Of a DNA stretch of 64,000 nucleotides, positions 46,947-55,571 are shown one piece after another. A program made the translations under genes and the position numbers. Under the pieces are notes generated by a model. It did not search any database. It was given only the letters and a program-made list of their open reading frames with translations, and had not been told where the DNA came from. How positions within the stretch are numbered: the first letter of the stretch is position 1; each line of letters begins with the position of its first letter. Source of the stretch: Saprospirales bacterium (lineage in GTDB: Bacteria; Bacteroidota; Bacteroidia; Chitinophagales; Saprospiraceae); contig JADJYG010000020.1 in assembly GCA_016719895.1 (NCBI GenBank), forward strand, positions 1 through 64,000. The letters run 5' to 3'.

Positions 46947-47879
46947 ATGAACCAGTCGCACCCCGTCATTCAAAACGACGTGCTCGAGGGGTTTTTGGGG
47001 CCCAGACGTATCGTCTTTATCGTTAATCCCAAGGCCGGCGTCAACCTGCAAAAGCACATCCGGGAGAGTGTGGAACACCACCTCGACCACCGGAAATTTA
47101 TTTACGGCATCTGGCATACCGAAAAAGCCGGCCACGCCGCCGAGTTGGCCCGTAAAGCCCGGGAAGAGGGCTACGATATCGTGGTTGCCGTGGGAGGCGA
47201 TGGCTCGATCAACGAAGTCGCCTCGGTTTTGCTACACACGGAAACCATCCTGGGAATGATCCCGGCAGGCTCAGGCAACGGTCTGGCCATGCACCTGGGT
47301 TATGGCCGCGATATCGACAAAGCCATGCGCAAACTGAATATGGCAACCGTGCAAACCATCGATTGCGGCCAACTCAATGGGCATCCGTTTATCAACCTGG
47401 CTGGCATCGGGTTTGACGGCCTGGTGGCCAAATCCATGAAAGGCAGCAACTGGCGGGGCTTCCTGCCTTATTTTCTGCACTCCATAAAAGCCGGACTCGT
47501 TTTTTCACCGCATCCGTGTACTATTGAAACGGAAGATCGAACGATCGTTGAAAAATGCTTCGTCGTCACGGTAGCCAACGGCCCGATGTATGGTTATAAC
47601 TTTAAAATTGCACCCGATGCGCGGCTCGACGACGGCCTGTTCTCCGTCGTAATCTTTAAAACGGTACCCCGCTGGCGGTATTTTGCGGCTATTCCGTCGA
47701 GCCTGCAGGGCAAAATATACGAAGCGGGGTTTGTCGAGCATTTTACCGCCCGCCAGGTCCGGATTCGCTGTGAAGGGGCTAATTTTGTGCATGTGGATGG
47801 GGAAAGTATTGAAATGGCCGGCGACCTCGAATTTAAGATGATCCCACAAGCCCTGAAAGTATTGGTGCCCCGGACCTGA
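46947..47879 (+). CDS. Diacylglycerol/lipid kinase family protein
   Basis: 310 residues. RRIVFIVNPKAGVNLQKHI, the ATP-site VVAVGGDGSINEVASVL and GMIPAGSGNGLAMHLG are the classic DAGK catalytic motifs. FINLAGIGFDGLVAKSMKG and the C-terminal beta domain (IRCEGANFVHVDGE) fit YegS/BmrU-like lipid kinases. Likely phosphorylates diacylglycerol, a sphingoid base or a similar lipid. It starts 3 bp after rluD. Confidence 0.92.
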   Translation: MNQSHPVIQNDVLEGFLGPRRIVFIVNPKAGVNLQKHIRESVEHHLDHRKFIYGIWHTEKAGHAAELARKAREEGYDIVVAVGGDGSINEVASVLLHTETILGMIPAGSGNGLAMHLGYGRDIDKAMRKLNMATVQTIDCGQLNGHPFINLAGIGFDGLVAKSMKGSNWRGFLPYFLHSIKAGLVFSPHPCTIETEDRTIVEKCFVVTVANGPMYGYNFKIAPDARLDDGLFSVVIFKTVPRWRYFAAIPSSLQGKIYEAGFVEHFTARQVRIRCEGANFVHVDGESIEMAGDLEFKMIPQALKVLVPRT

Positions 47880-47912
47880 AAGCCGGTCACTTTTTTTAGC
47901 ATTCCAGCCTTT

Positions 47913-48257
47913 ATGTCAAAAAATAAAAAAACGGATTTCGGCGGCTTCGTTTTTTCCACGAATCCCAACTTTGAACCCGAAGAAAACAACGAACCGGAAA
48001 TGAACCTCCCCAACGACAAACAAGTACTGCGCCTCTGGCTCGAACGCGGTAAAGGCGGCAAGGAATCCACTGTGATCAAGGGATTCATGGGCTCCGCCGA
48101 TAGCCTGGCCGAACTGGCCAAACTCCTGAAAAACAAATGCGCAGCCGGCGGCAATGCCAAAGACGGCGTTATTATCGTGCAGGGAAACCACCGCGATAAA
48201 ATTTTGAAAATCCTGCTCGATCTGGGCTATTCGAATGCTAAAAAAGCCGGAGGTTGA
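47913..48257 (+). CDS. SUI1/eIF1-family translation factor (YciH-like)
   Basis: 114 residues. A charged N-terminus is followed by the SUI1 fold: VLRLWLERGKGGKESTVIKGF, LAELAKLLKNKCAAGG and KDGVIIVQGNHRDKILKILLDLGY. Bacterial SUI1 proteins resemble eIF1 and YciH and can influence start-site fidelity. Third gene of the rluD operon. A repeat element begins 9 bp after its stop. Confidence 0.9.
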   Translation: MSKNKKTDFGGFVFSTNPNFEPEENNEPEMNLPNDKQVLRLWLERGKGGKESTVIKGFMGSADSLAELAKLLKNKCAAGGNAKDGVIIVQGNHRDKILKILLDLGYSNAKKAGG

Positions 48258-48265
48258 AGAGGTGC

Positions 48266-48483
48266 GAAATACAAAGCGCGAAATACGAAGTCCGAAATAC
48301 GAAGTCCGAAATACGTTGAAAAATATGGCTATGATTTCCAGGATTTGTGACATCGGGGGCCGCAGGTTCTGCCCTGCCCTTACACCGCTCCGCTCCAAGG
48401 CTGAGGAGCCGGGGCTTCTGCGCATTTTGAATAACCGCCCCACCCACCCCATTTCGTACTTCGTACCTCGTATTTCGTACTTC
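48266..48483. repeat. Heptamer-bordered inverted repeat element
   Basis: The left border (48266-48314) is seven heptamers, mostly alternating GAAATAC and GAAGTCC. The right border (48451-48483) carries the complements GTATTTC, GTACTTC and GTACCTC. The roughly 135 bp between them show no gene. The right border runs straight into the hydrophobic core of the next gene's signal peptide. Confidence 0.75.
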
Positions 48484-49794
48484 TTTCTGTTTTTCCTGTT
48501 CTTCGCGTGTAATCCCGCTAAAAAATCCACCACCGGCATCCCTGCCCGCAAGCCGGCCGCCACGACCCGGCCGGCTGGCCAGCCGGCACGGCCGGAGCCG
48601 ATGGATACGATCCGGTGGACGCCTGCCCCGGCGACGCCCATCGGCAGTATACCTGGGCAAACGGCCCCGGCGCCATACAGCGGCCAGCAATACCGGCTGG
48701 CCATCCTGCTACCCTTCCTGACGGACCAGTCCGGCCCGGAAGGGCAACCGGTACCTGAAAAAAGCCGCCTGGCGCTCCAATTCTATGCAGGGGCAAGCCT
48801 GGCGCTTCAAAAACTTTCTGCCGAAGAAAACATGAACCTCCAGGCAGACGTGTTGGATACGCCGGTCAACGACGATGCCTTCCGGCAGTTGTTCAGTAAT
48901 CCCAGGTTGGGAAAAGCGCAGGTGCTCATCGGGCCAATCCGCACCAGCCACGTGGGTTTGCTGGCCGAACGGATCAAACAAACGCGCCAAATCCTGGTCT
49001 CGCCGGAAAGCCCAAACATGGACCTTACTGCGCAAAACCCCGATTTTATTCAAACGAGTCCCTCTCTGCGAGCCCACTGCGCCGCCATTGCCCGTTATGT
49101 ACTCCAACGCCACCGGCCGGATGCTGTCACGCTCGTTTGCAAACAACGGGAAGCCGATCGCCTCCCCTTGTTTCAAAGGACCAACGCGGCCGGCAACAAA
49201 CCCTTCGCTGAATTGATTGTGCCGGATAATACCACATCCTTCGACAATATCGACCTGCGCCCCTACCTCAAATCCGGGCGAACCGCCGTATTCATACTAC
49301 CAACCTGGGCCAGTCAGGATTTTGTGATGGCGTTTATGCGCAAATTGCGCGCCAGCAAAGGTTCGGCGGCCGTAGAAGTGTACGGCATGCCGCAATGGAT
49401 GCATTTTGAAAATATCGAGCCGGAGTTTTTTACCGAACTACACGTGCACGTTTCATCTGCCACCTTCATCCGGTACGATGCCGAGGCGGTGCGCGCCTTC
49501 CGGCAGTTGTTTTACGATACGTACGGTACTATCCCGGATGAAGATGCCTTTAACGGCTATGACGTCACGCTTTTTACCGGCCGCATGCTCAAAAAATACG
49601 GACTGAGCTTCCCGCAACGACTATCCACAGAAGAGCCTTTTGACGGATTGCAAGGCATGTTCCAGTTTGCCAAGGTGTTTTCAACCGCTTCAACCGCCCC
49701 GACAGGCGACCGTTTGGATCAATACGACTATCTGGAAAATATTTTCGTACACATCCTGAAATATCAAAACTACCGCTTTTTGCCGGCCGATTGA
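48325..49794 (+). CDS. Periplasmic-binding type I lipoprotein (LpoA/LivJ-like fold), start displaced
   Basis: From about 48460 the frame reads ISYFFLFFLFFACNPAKK, a lipoprotein signal with lipobox FFAC, then a Pro/Ala/Thr linker and a type I periplasmic binding fold (YRLAILLPFLTDQSG, VLIGPIRTSHVGLLAERI, ILVSPESPNMDLTAQNPDF, RTAVFILPTWASQDFVMAFM). Such proteins bind amino acids or activate cell-wall synthases; ligand unknown. No normal start codon lies next to the signal: the nearest in-frame ATG (48325 or 48331) is inside the repeat element and adds a 50-60-residue polar leader. The listed start is therefore provisional, and the original start was probably lost when the element inserted. Confidence 0.75.
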   Translation: MAMISRICDIGGRRFCPALTPLRSKAEEPGLLRILNNRPTHPISYFVPRISYFFLFFLFFACNPAKKSTTGIPARKPAATTRPAGQPARPEPMDTIRWTPAPATPIGSIPGQTAPAPYSGQQYRLAILLPFLTDQSGPEGQPVPEKSRLALQFYAGASLALQKLSAEENMNLQADVLDTPVNDDAFRQLFSNPRLGKAQVLIGPIRTSHVGLLAERIKQTRQILVSPESPNMDLTAQNPDFIQTSPSLRAHCAAIARYVLQRHRPDAVTLVCKQREADRLPLFQRTNAAGNKPFAELIVPDNTTSFDNIDLRPYLKSGRTAVFILPTWASQDFVMAFMRKLRASKGSAAVEVYGMPQWMHFENIEPEFFTELHVHVSSATFIRYDAEAVRAFRQLFYDTYGTIPDEDAFNGYDVTLFTGRMLKKYGLSFPQRLSTEEPFDGLQGMFQFAKVFSTASTAPTGDRLDQYDYLENIFVHILKYQNYRFLPAD

Positions 49795-49797
49795 AGC

Positions 49798-49960
49798 TAG
49801 TGCCGCGTCCGGTCAATAACACCGAAGTCTTTGGAGTGGTTTGCCGTCACTCTGCGTTGATAAAAACCTCATTTATTCCCGATAAAATCGGCTTTTGCCG
49901 CCTTGATTGACGACAAACCACCCTCAAATATTCCAGTGTTATTGGCCGGACGCGCCACTA
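49798..49960. repeat. 163-bp full-length palindromic element between convergent genes
   Basis: Terminal inverted repeats of 25 bp with two mismatches (49798-49822 and 49936-49960), an inner pair (49835-49849 with 49908-49922) and a small core hairpin (CCGAT-AAA-ATCGG, 49879-49891). The right end supplies the stop codon of the DUF6691 gene. It shares its size and nested design with the element at 25497-25660 but not its sequence. Confidence 0.75.
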
Positions 49961-50371
49961 GTGCGGCAACCGCTTCCGCATCACGCCGTAAAAGTACGTG
50001 CCGGCCATAGCCGAAGCCAGAAAAAGTACCAGAACCGTATAGCCGCTACCCAGCAGAATAAACATAGGGGCCGGACAGATCCCAGCCAGCGCCCAACCCA
50101 AGCCGAAAATAAACCCGCCCAGGATATACCGCGGATAGGTTTTGTTCTTGGGTGGGATTACAATCTCCTGCCCCTCGATCGATTTGAGGTGGTACCGGCG
50201 GATGATTTGGACGATAAGCACACCGGACACCACGGCTGTGCCGATGATGCCGTACATGTGAAACGATTGAAAATGAAACATTTCAAAAATCCGGAACCAC
50301 GACACCGCTTCCGACTTGTATAAGGTAAAGCCGAGCAGGATTCCGACGAAAATATACCGCGACATGCGCAT
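49958..50371 (-). CDS. YeeE/YedE-like transporter, C-terminal half type (DUF6691)
   Basis: 137 residues with four membrane segments. ILGGFIFGLGWALAGICPAPMFI is the hallmark Cys-containing motif of the DUF6691 half of split YeeE/YedE transporters, which carry thiosulfate or related sulfur species. The other half lies 35 bp upstream. The start is 50371 or 50365 (MRMSRY). Its stop falls inside the right end of the palindromic element. Confidence 0.85.
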   Translation of the reverse strand: MRMSRYIFVGILLGFTLYKSEAVSWFRIFEMFHFQSFHMYGIIGTAVVSGVLIVQIIRRYHLKSIEGQEIVIPPKNKTYPRYILGGFIFGLGWALAGICPAPMFILLGSGYTVLVLFLASAMAGTYFYGVMRKRLPH

Positions 50372-50406
50372 AACGCAACGAATTTTAAGTGTTCAAACGG
50401 GAAGGG

Positions 50407-51003
50407 TTATCTGAAAAGGAGCGGGAAAATCAGGTATGTCATCGCCATACCCCCCAGGAAGAATCCAATGACCGAAACCAACGACGGCAGTTCGAGCGCC
50501 GAAAGCCCGCTGATGGCGTGGCCCGAGGTGCATCCGCCGGCATAGCGGGCGCCGAAACCGACCAAAAAGCCGCCTCCGATGATCATCAACAAGCCTTTCC
50601 AGGTAAACAAAGCCTGCCAACTGTACCAATCCGGCACGAGCGGAACCTGGTCGCCTTCGAACTGGAGGCCGAGTGCGCGCAGGCTGTCCACAGTAGCAGC
50701 CGAAACATGCGCCACCGCGCCATCCGGCGCTGCGAAATAATGAGCGGCCATGTAACCGCCAAAGACGGCGCCCAGCGCCACCAACAGGTTCCACTCCTGG
50801 TCACGCCAGTTGATTTTGAAAAATTCATTCATCTCGTCGGCGCCGTCGGCGGCACACATGACTCGAAAATTTTCAGACATCCCGAAGTTTTTTCCAAGCC
50901 ACAGGAGTAAAAACATAATGGATGCAATCATCAACCCCGCGACCCACCAAGGCCAGGGTTGGCTGATAAAGTCGCGCAATTGAACAAGCCACTCGGGAGC
51001 CAT
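50407..51003 (-). CDS. YeeE/YedE-family sulfur transporter, N-terminal half type
   Basis: 198 residues. Membrane segments at WPWWVAGLMIASIMFLLLWLG, LVALGAVFGGYMAAHYF and the core FLVGFGARYAGGCTSGHAISGLSALELPS, whose CTSGH motif is typical. FRVMCAADGADEMNEFFKINW in the loop fits the family. Together with the DUF6691 gene it should form one transporter for thiosulfate or another sulfur compound. It lies downstream of hyaD on the same strand, separated by 272 bp that contain a long palindrome, so co-transcription with the hydrogenase genes is doubtful. Confidence 0.85.
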   Translation of the reverse strand: MAPEWLVQLRDFISQPWPWWVAGLMIASIMFLLLWLGKNFGMSENFRVMCAADGADEMNEFFKINWRDQEWNLLVALGAVFGGYMAAHYFAAPDGAVAHVSAATVDSLRALGLQFEGDQVPLVPDWYSWQALFTWKGLLMIIGGGFLVGFGARYAGGCTSGHAISGLSALELPSLVSVIGFFLGGMAMTYLIFPLLFR

Positions 51004-51070
51004 AAAGTTGGGAACTGTTTAGTGATAAAAGCAGCAATTCTCGGTTTGCACCAATTCTTCACGTTAACGG

Positions 51071-51157
51071 GGGCTTGTCATGTTGGAAACAGCCACACAA
51101 GCCAACATTCCAGCATAAAATTTGGCTTGTGTGGCTGTTTCCAACATGACAAGTCCC
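51071..51157. terminator. 31-bp perfect palindrome between hyaD and YeeE gene
   Basis: Perfect arms at 51074-51104 and 51123-51153 surround an 18-nt loop. It is long enough to stop transcription after hyaD or to be a mobile repeat. The loop carries no run of T on the minus strand. Confidence 0.55.
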
Positions 51158-51275
51158 CAGAGAATCGGTGGTTAAAGGCAAAGCGAGAATCACTGAGATA
51201 AAAGGACTCAAATATATGGGATTTGTTATCTGTTAATTTTTGCAAACCACTTTCCGCCGGGTATATTTCAACGTT

Positions 51276-51809
51276 TCAGGTAAAGGAAATCTCCGTTTCC
51301 TGATCTACTGCACCGGCTGAAATATGCCGTTCCCGCCACCAGTCCCACAACAACGAACTGACTTCAGCCTGCACTTTCAAAGCGGCCTCCTGCACTGCCG
51401 GCGACAAGCGGATCGTCATCGGTTGCAATTCCTCCACCGATATGGCCACCACGTATACCTTCGGCATCCGGCCGGTGAGTTGCAAGGCTTCCAGCACATC
51501 CCGGAGCCCCACGTCATGGGTACTCATGGAGCGCGGAAAATCGGATGCAAACCGGGGTTCGAGCAAGCGGATAGTACCGGCCGGCTGACCGTCTATGGTC
51601 GCATCCACCAACACCACCACTTCATATTGTTCGAATATGCCCATAAGATGAAAACCGCCGGTGCCGCCATCCAGTACTTCCACGCCATACGGCAGTTTTT
51701 GCTCGCTCAGGCGTTGGGCGACGTGCACGCCGACGCCTTCATCGCCCATGAGGTAGCTCCCTACCCCCAGCACGAGCACACACTTATCGTTACAATCCGG
51801 AAAGACCAT
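51276..51809 (-). CDS. hyaD: Hydrogenase maturation protease
   Basis: 177 residues. VLVLGVGSYLMGDEGVGVHVAQRL is the family N-terminus with the nickel-binding Glu in GDEG. EVVVLVDATIDGQPAGTI carries the second metal ligand Asp, and STHDVGLRDVLE the third ligand His. It cuts the C-terminal extension of the large subunit (HyaB) after nickel insertion, which locks the active site. It follows hyaC after 12 bp, as in hya-type operons. Confidence 0.93.
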   Translation of the reverse strand: MVFPDCNDKCVLVLGVGSYLMGDEGVGVHVAQRLSEQKLPYGVEVLDGGTGGFHLMGIFEQYEVVVLVDATIDGQPAGTIRLLEPRFASDFPRSMSTHDVGLRDVLEALQLTGRMPKVYVVAISVEELQPMTIRLSPAVQEAALKVQAEVSSLLWDWWRERHISAGAVDQETEISFT

Positions 51810-51821
51810 ATCCGTGCGTTT

Positions 51822-52541
51822 TCAGGCTACTTTTTTAGCGTTGGATGCTGGCTCCTCCTCTTCCCGGAGGAAGGCTTCTTCTTCAATAAACTTCCAGCCG
51901 CCGCCCATCGATGAAATTTCCCCCCGCCCTTCCACATAATCGTGGTAAAAAACCAGGTGGACGTGTACGATCGTAAAAAGAATAAACAGCCACATCGTTA
52001 TATGGTGGATCTGCCGCAGGTCAAAATCGCCGCCGAACAGCGGCGACACCCAGGCGAACATACCGGCAATCCAGGATTGACTCATGGCCTCGTACAAACC
52101 AAACCCGGTGACACACTGGATGGCAAACAGAATGAACGTGAGAAAATAAATGAACCCCGCCAGGGCATTGTGGCCGACGACCAGGTGTTCCTTGCTCTTG
52201 ATCTGCAGGATATCAATTTTGAGCACTTGCCACATTTCCTCGAAGTACTTGCGGGTGGTGGGTATGAAGTTTTTCCATCTGGCGTATTTGTTTCCGGCAA
52301 AACCCCAATAGATGCGGAAAATAAAATTGAACAGAAATATGTAGGCCGCTACAAAATGGATATAGCGAATCCACCCGAAAACATAGCGTTCGTAGGCTTC
52401 TCCGCTGAACTGCAGGGCCGGCGGTTTACCGATCAGGTATCCCGTGACACACAGGGTTACAATGGCCAATGCATTGATCCAGTGAAAAAACCGTACCGGC
52501 AATTGCCAAACAAATACCCGGCGAAGTTTATGCGTGGACAT
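51822..52541 (-). CDS. hyaC: Ni/Fe-hydrogenase b-type cytochrome subunit
   Basis: 239 residues with four membrane helices. Haem-ligand histidines lie in VRFFHWINALAIV, YIHFVAAYIFLFNF, HNALAGFIYFLTFILF and LRQIHHITMWLFILFTIVHVHLVFYHDYVEGRG. It anchors the hydrogenase at the membrane and passes electrons from the small subunit to the quinone pool. It starts 99 nt after hyaB; that gap contains an 8-bp hairpin. The C-terminal tail is acidic then basic (EEEAFLREEEE ... AKKVA). Confidence 0.94.
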   Translation of the reverse strand: MSTHKLRRVFVWQLPVRFFHWINALAIVTLCVTGYLIGKPPALQFSGEAYERYVFGWIRYIHFVAAYIFLFNFIFRIYWGFAGNKYARWKNFIPTTRKYFEEMWQVLKIDILQIKSKEHLVVGHNALAGFIYFLTFILFAIQCVTGFGLYEAMSQSWIAGMFAWVSPLFGGDFDLRQIHHITMWLFILFTIVHVHLVFYHDYVEGRGEISSMGGGWKFIEEEAFLREEEEPASNAKKVA

Positions 52542-52597
52542 AATTTTAAAATCTAAAAATGAAGAATACAGGTTAGCCCCTGATTACGTTGCCGTAC

Positions 52598-52634
52598 AGC
52601 CGCAGAGCAGCCCGTGCAGGACTGCGCTGCGGCT
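52598..52634 (-). other. Hairpin in hyaB-hyaC gap
   Basis: AGCCGCAG (52598-52605) pairs with CTGCGGCT (52627-52634). It has no T-run on the minus strand, so it is more likely an RNA-processing or stability hairpin than a terminator. Confidence 0.4.
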
Positions 52635-52640
52635 ATGGTT

Positions 52641-54356
52641 TTACAATGCCCGCACCCGGCTCACCGTCTTGCCGCTTTCGTCGTACAGGTGTACGGCGCA
52701 AGCCAGGCAGGGATCGAAGGAGTGGATCGTCCGCAAAATTTCCAGTGGTTGGTGGTCATCGGCAACCGGTGTTGCCATCAACGCCGATTCATAGGCCGAC
52801 TGCTTGCCCTCACCGTCGCGCGGGGAGGCATTCCAGGTCGTCGGTACCACCATCTGATAGTTGGCGATCTTCTGGTCTTCGATGACGATCCAGTGGCCGA
52901 GCGCGCCGCGTGGCGCTTCCGTGTGGCCAACGCCCTGGGCTTTGGCCGGCCATTTTTCCGGATTAAATTTCTCCATGTTTGCCATGCGGGTATCGCCGTT
53001 GCGGATATTGTCGAGCAGCTGGTTGTAAAACCCGAGGGTCCAGTCGGCCACCAGGATGGATTCCAGCCCACGGGCGGCCGTGCGGCCAAGTGTGGAGAAC
53101 AACGCGGCAGCCGGTACATTGAGTTTCTGCAAAGTACTGTCTACCACAGCCTTGAAATCCTCGCGGCCGCTGGCATAGCCCACCAGTACGCGCGCCAGGG
53201 GGCCAACTTCCATGGCATTGCCTTTCCAGCGCGGCGTTTTCAGATAACTGTATTTTTGTGTGGTATCCAGGTGGTCAAACGGCGGTTTGGGCCCGGAATA
53301 CCTGATTTCGGTTTCGCCTTTCCAGGGGTGCAGGCCTTTGGCGTCGCCTGGATACTCATACCAGGAATGGTCGATAAATTCCTGGATTTCGGCGTCGTCG
53401 CGCATATTCACCTCGTACACCCGGCTCAGGTCCTTGTTGAGGATGGCGCCGGCCGGGAATTTATACGTCGACGGATCGCGGTACCCATTGGTACCCAGGT
53501 CGCCATAGACCAGGTAGTTGCCCAGGCCGCCGCCGATGGCGCCCCAATCGAGGTAATACGGCGCGATGGCCAGCAGGTCGGGGATATATACCTGGTTGAC
53601 GAACACTTTCGCCTGTTCGAGCAATTGCCCCACGTGGGCCAGGCGTTCGGCATTGATGGCGCTCACGTCGTCGAGGCCGATGCTGCAGGCCATGCCGCCC
53701 ACCAGGTAATTGGGGTGCGGGTTTTTCCCACCGAAGATGGTGTGGATTTTCACGATCTCCTTTTGCCATTCGAGGGCTTCCAGGTAGTGTGCCACGGCGA
53801 TGAGGTTGACTTCCGCCGGCAGTTTATAGGCTGGGTGACCCCAGTAGCCGTTGGCAAAAATGCCGAGTTGGCCGCTTTCCACGAATTTGGCCAGGCGTGT
53901 TTGCAGGTCGGAGAAATAGCCCGGAGAGCTCTTGGGCCAGTTGGAAATACTTTGGGCGATCGTGGAGGCTTGTTTCGGATCGGCCTTCAGGGCGCTGACG
54001 ACATCCACCCAGTCCAGCGCATGCAAATGGTAAAAGTGGACCACGTGGTCGTGGATGTATTGGACGCCGAACATGATGTTGCGCACCAGTTCGGCATTGG
54101 GCGGAATGGTGATATCCAGGGCATCCTCCACAGCCCGGACCGAAGCCAGAGAGTGTACCGTGGTGCATACCCCGCATACCCGGCCGACAAAAGCCCAGGC
54201 ATCGCGCGGATCGCGGCCGCGCAGAATTTTTTCGATGCCGCGCACCATCGTTCCCGATGAAAAGGCATCTACAATTTTACCGTCCCGGATATCGGCCTCT
54301 ACCCGTAGGTGGCCTTCAATGCGGGTAATCGGATCGACTACAATGCGCTCGCTCAT
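52641..54356 (-). CDS. hyaB: [NiFe]-hydrogenase large subunit, group 1
   Basis: 571 residues. The start MSERIVVDPITRIEGHLRVE is the family N-terminus. The four active-site cysteines are present: C61 and C64 (RVCGVCTTVHSLASVRAVE) and C550 and C553 (DPCLACAVH). His556 is followed by a 15-residue C-terminal extension (LYDESGKTVSRVRAL) that the HyaD protease should remove. It oxidises hydrogen at the Ni-Fe(CN)2CO site. It sits between hyaA (99 nt upstream) and hyaC. Overall sequence and gene order fit the E. coli Hyd-1 / Ralstonia MBH type. Confidence 0.97.
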   Translation of the reverse strand: MSERIVVDPITRIEGHLRVEADIRDGKIVDAFSSGTMVRGIEKILRGRDPRDAWAFVGRVCGVCTTVHSLASVRAVEDALDITIPPNAELVRNIMFGVQYIHDHVVHFYHLHALDWVDVVSALKADPKQASTIAQSISNWPKSSPGYFSDLQTRLAKFVESGQLGIFANGYWGHPAYKLPAEVNLIAVAHYLEALEWQKEIVKIHTIFGGKNPHPNYLVGGMACSIGLDDVSAINAERLAHVGQLLEQAKVFVNQVYIPDLLAIAPYYLDWGAIGGGLGNYLVYGDLGTNGYRDPSTYKFPAGAILNKDLSRVYEVNMRDDAEIQEFIDHSWYEYPGDAKGLHPWKGETEIRYSGPKPPFDHLDTTQKYSYLKTPRWKGNAMEVGPLARVLVGYASGREDFKAVVDSTLQKLNVPAAALFSTLGRTAARGLESILVADWTLGFYNQLLDNIRNGDTRMANMEKFNPEKWPAKAQGVGHTEAPRGALGHWIVIEDQKIANYQMVVPTTWNASPRDGEGKQSAYESALMATPVADDHQPLEILRTIHSFDPCLACAVHLYDESGKTVSRVRAL

Positions 54357-54455
54357 AAGTTGATTTTTATCTGAAGTCCGGTAGCGAAAACCGGCCCTGA
54401 TGTTTAACCATAATTGTTATTCCGGTAATCGGGGGCAAAGCATAAAGCGGCGCGC

Positions 54456-55571
54456 CTACAGGTCTTTTTCCGCTTTTTTGCCTTCTTTTACCAAATTGGA
54501 GATCAGGCGCGACTTGCGCACATTGGTCATGACCGCGTGGGCGGCCATACCGGCGACCGTCACGACGGCAGCTGCCGTACCAATTTTATCGGCGTCCGAC
54601 TCGATGCCAAATCCCGGGAACGGCTGGTTGCGCAAATACAGGGCGCTCGCATCCCAATAGCCCTCCTCGGAGCAGCCGAAACAACCGTGGCCCGATTGAA
54701 TCGGGAAACTCGTACCGTTGTTCCACTTGGTTACCCCGCAGGCATTATAAGTGCTCGGCCCTTTGCAGCCTACCTTGTACAGGTAATGGCCTTTTTTGGC
54801 GCTGGCGTCGTCAAATGTTTCCACAAACAAACCGGCGTCATAGAACGGCCTGCGGTAGCAGGTATCGTGTACGCGCTTGGAATAGAACGCTTTGGGGCGC
54901 CCGATGCCATCCAGTTCCGGTATCCGGCCAAACGTGATGATATGCACCAAAACGCCGGCCATCACTTCGCCGATGGGCGGGCAACCCGGCACTTTGATAA
55001 TCGGCACGCCGCTCAGCAATTTGTGGATCGGCGTGGCGCCGGTGGGATTGGGCTTGGCGGCTTGCACGCAGCCGTTAGAGGCGCAGCTGCCCCAACAAAT
55101 CACCGCTTTCGCATTCGAGCCGGCTTCTTTCAGGATGTCCAGGGAGGTGCGTCCGCCGATCATGCAGTATACGCCGTCGGCTTCCGTAGGTACGGAGCCT
55201 TCCACGCACAACACATACTCGCCTTTGTACTTCTCCATGGTATCGCGCATACATTGCTCTGCCTGGTGGCCGGAAGCCGCCATCAAGGTTTCGGTGTAAT
55301 CCAACGACAATTTGTCGAGCAGGATATCGGCCACAATGGGGTGGGAAGAACGGATGAAACTCTCACTGCAGCAGGTGCATTCCTGGAAGTGAAGCCAAAT
55401 TACCGGGATACGCGGCTTCGACTCCAGCGCCTTGACCACCTGGCCCGCACCGGCAGTTTCCAAGCCGAGGTAGGCGGCAATAGTGGCGCAGAATTTCATA
55501 AAGTCGCGCCTGGAATATCCCCGTTGGCGGAGTTCCTCGTAATAGCTCTTACGCGTCGGACGTTGCGACAT
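54456..55571 (-). CDS. hyaA: [NiFe]-hydrogenase small subunit, O2-tolerant six-cysteine type
   Basis: 371 residues. A Tat signal (SRRDFMKFC) precedes the mature start near LESKPRIPVIWLHF. The proximal cluster has six cysteines: three in ECTCCSESFIR, two in WGSCASNGCVQAA and one in KVPGCPP, including the two extra ones (positions 19 and 120 in Hyd-1 numbering) that build the [4Fe-3S] cluster. The distal and medial clusters are in HDTCYRR, YKVGCKGPSTYNAC and GHGCFGCSE. A C-terminal membrane anchor follows. This predicts an oxygen-tolerant, periplasm-facing uptake enzyme. Confidence 0.97.
   Translation of the reverse strand: MSQRPTRKSYYEELRQRGYSRRDFMKFCATIAAYLGLETAGAGQVVKALESKPRIPVIWLHFQECTCCSESFIRSSHPIVADILLDKLSLDYTETLMAASGHQAEQCMRDTMEKYKGEYVLCVEGSVPTEADGVYCMIGGRTSLDILKEAGSNAKAVICWGSCASNGCVQAAKPNPTGATPIHKLLSGVPIIKVPGCPPIGEVMAGVLVHIITFGRIPELDGIGRPKAFYSKRVHDTCYRRPFYDAGLFVETFDDASAKKGHYLYKVGCKGPSTYNACGVTKWNNGTSFPIQSGHGCFGCSEEGYWDASALYLRNQPFPGFGIESDADKIGTAAAVVTVAGMAAHAVMTNVRKSRLISNLVKEGKKAEKDL

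Noticed and set aside
52614..54260. 548-codon frame antisense to hyaB
   Set aside because: hyaB carries all hydrogenase motifs on the opposite strand; the antisense product has no family features.
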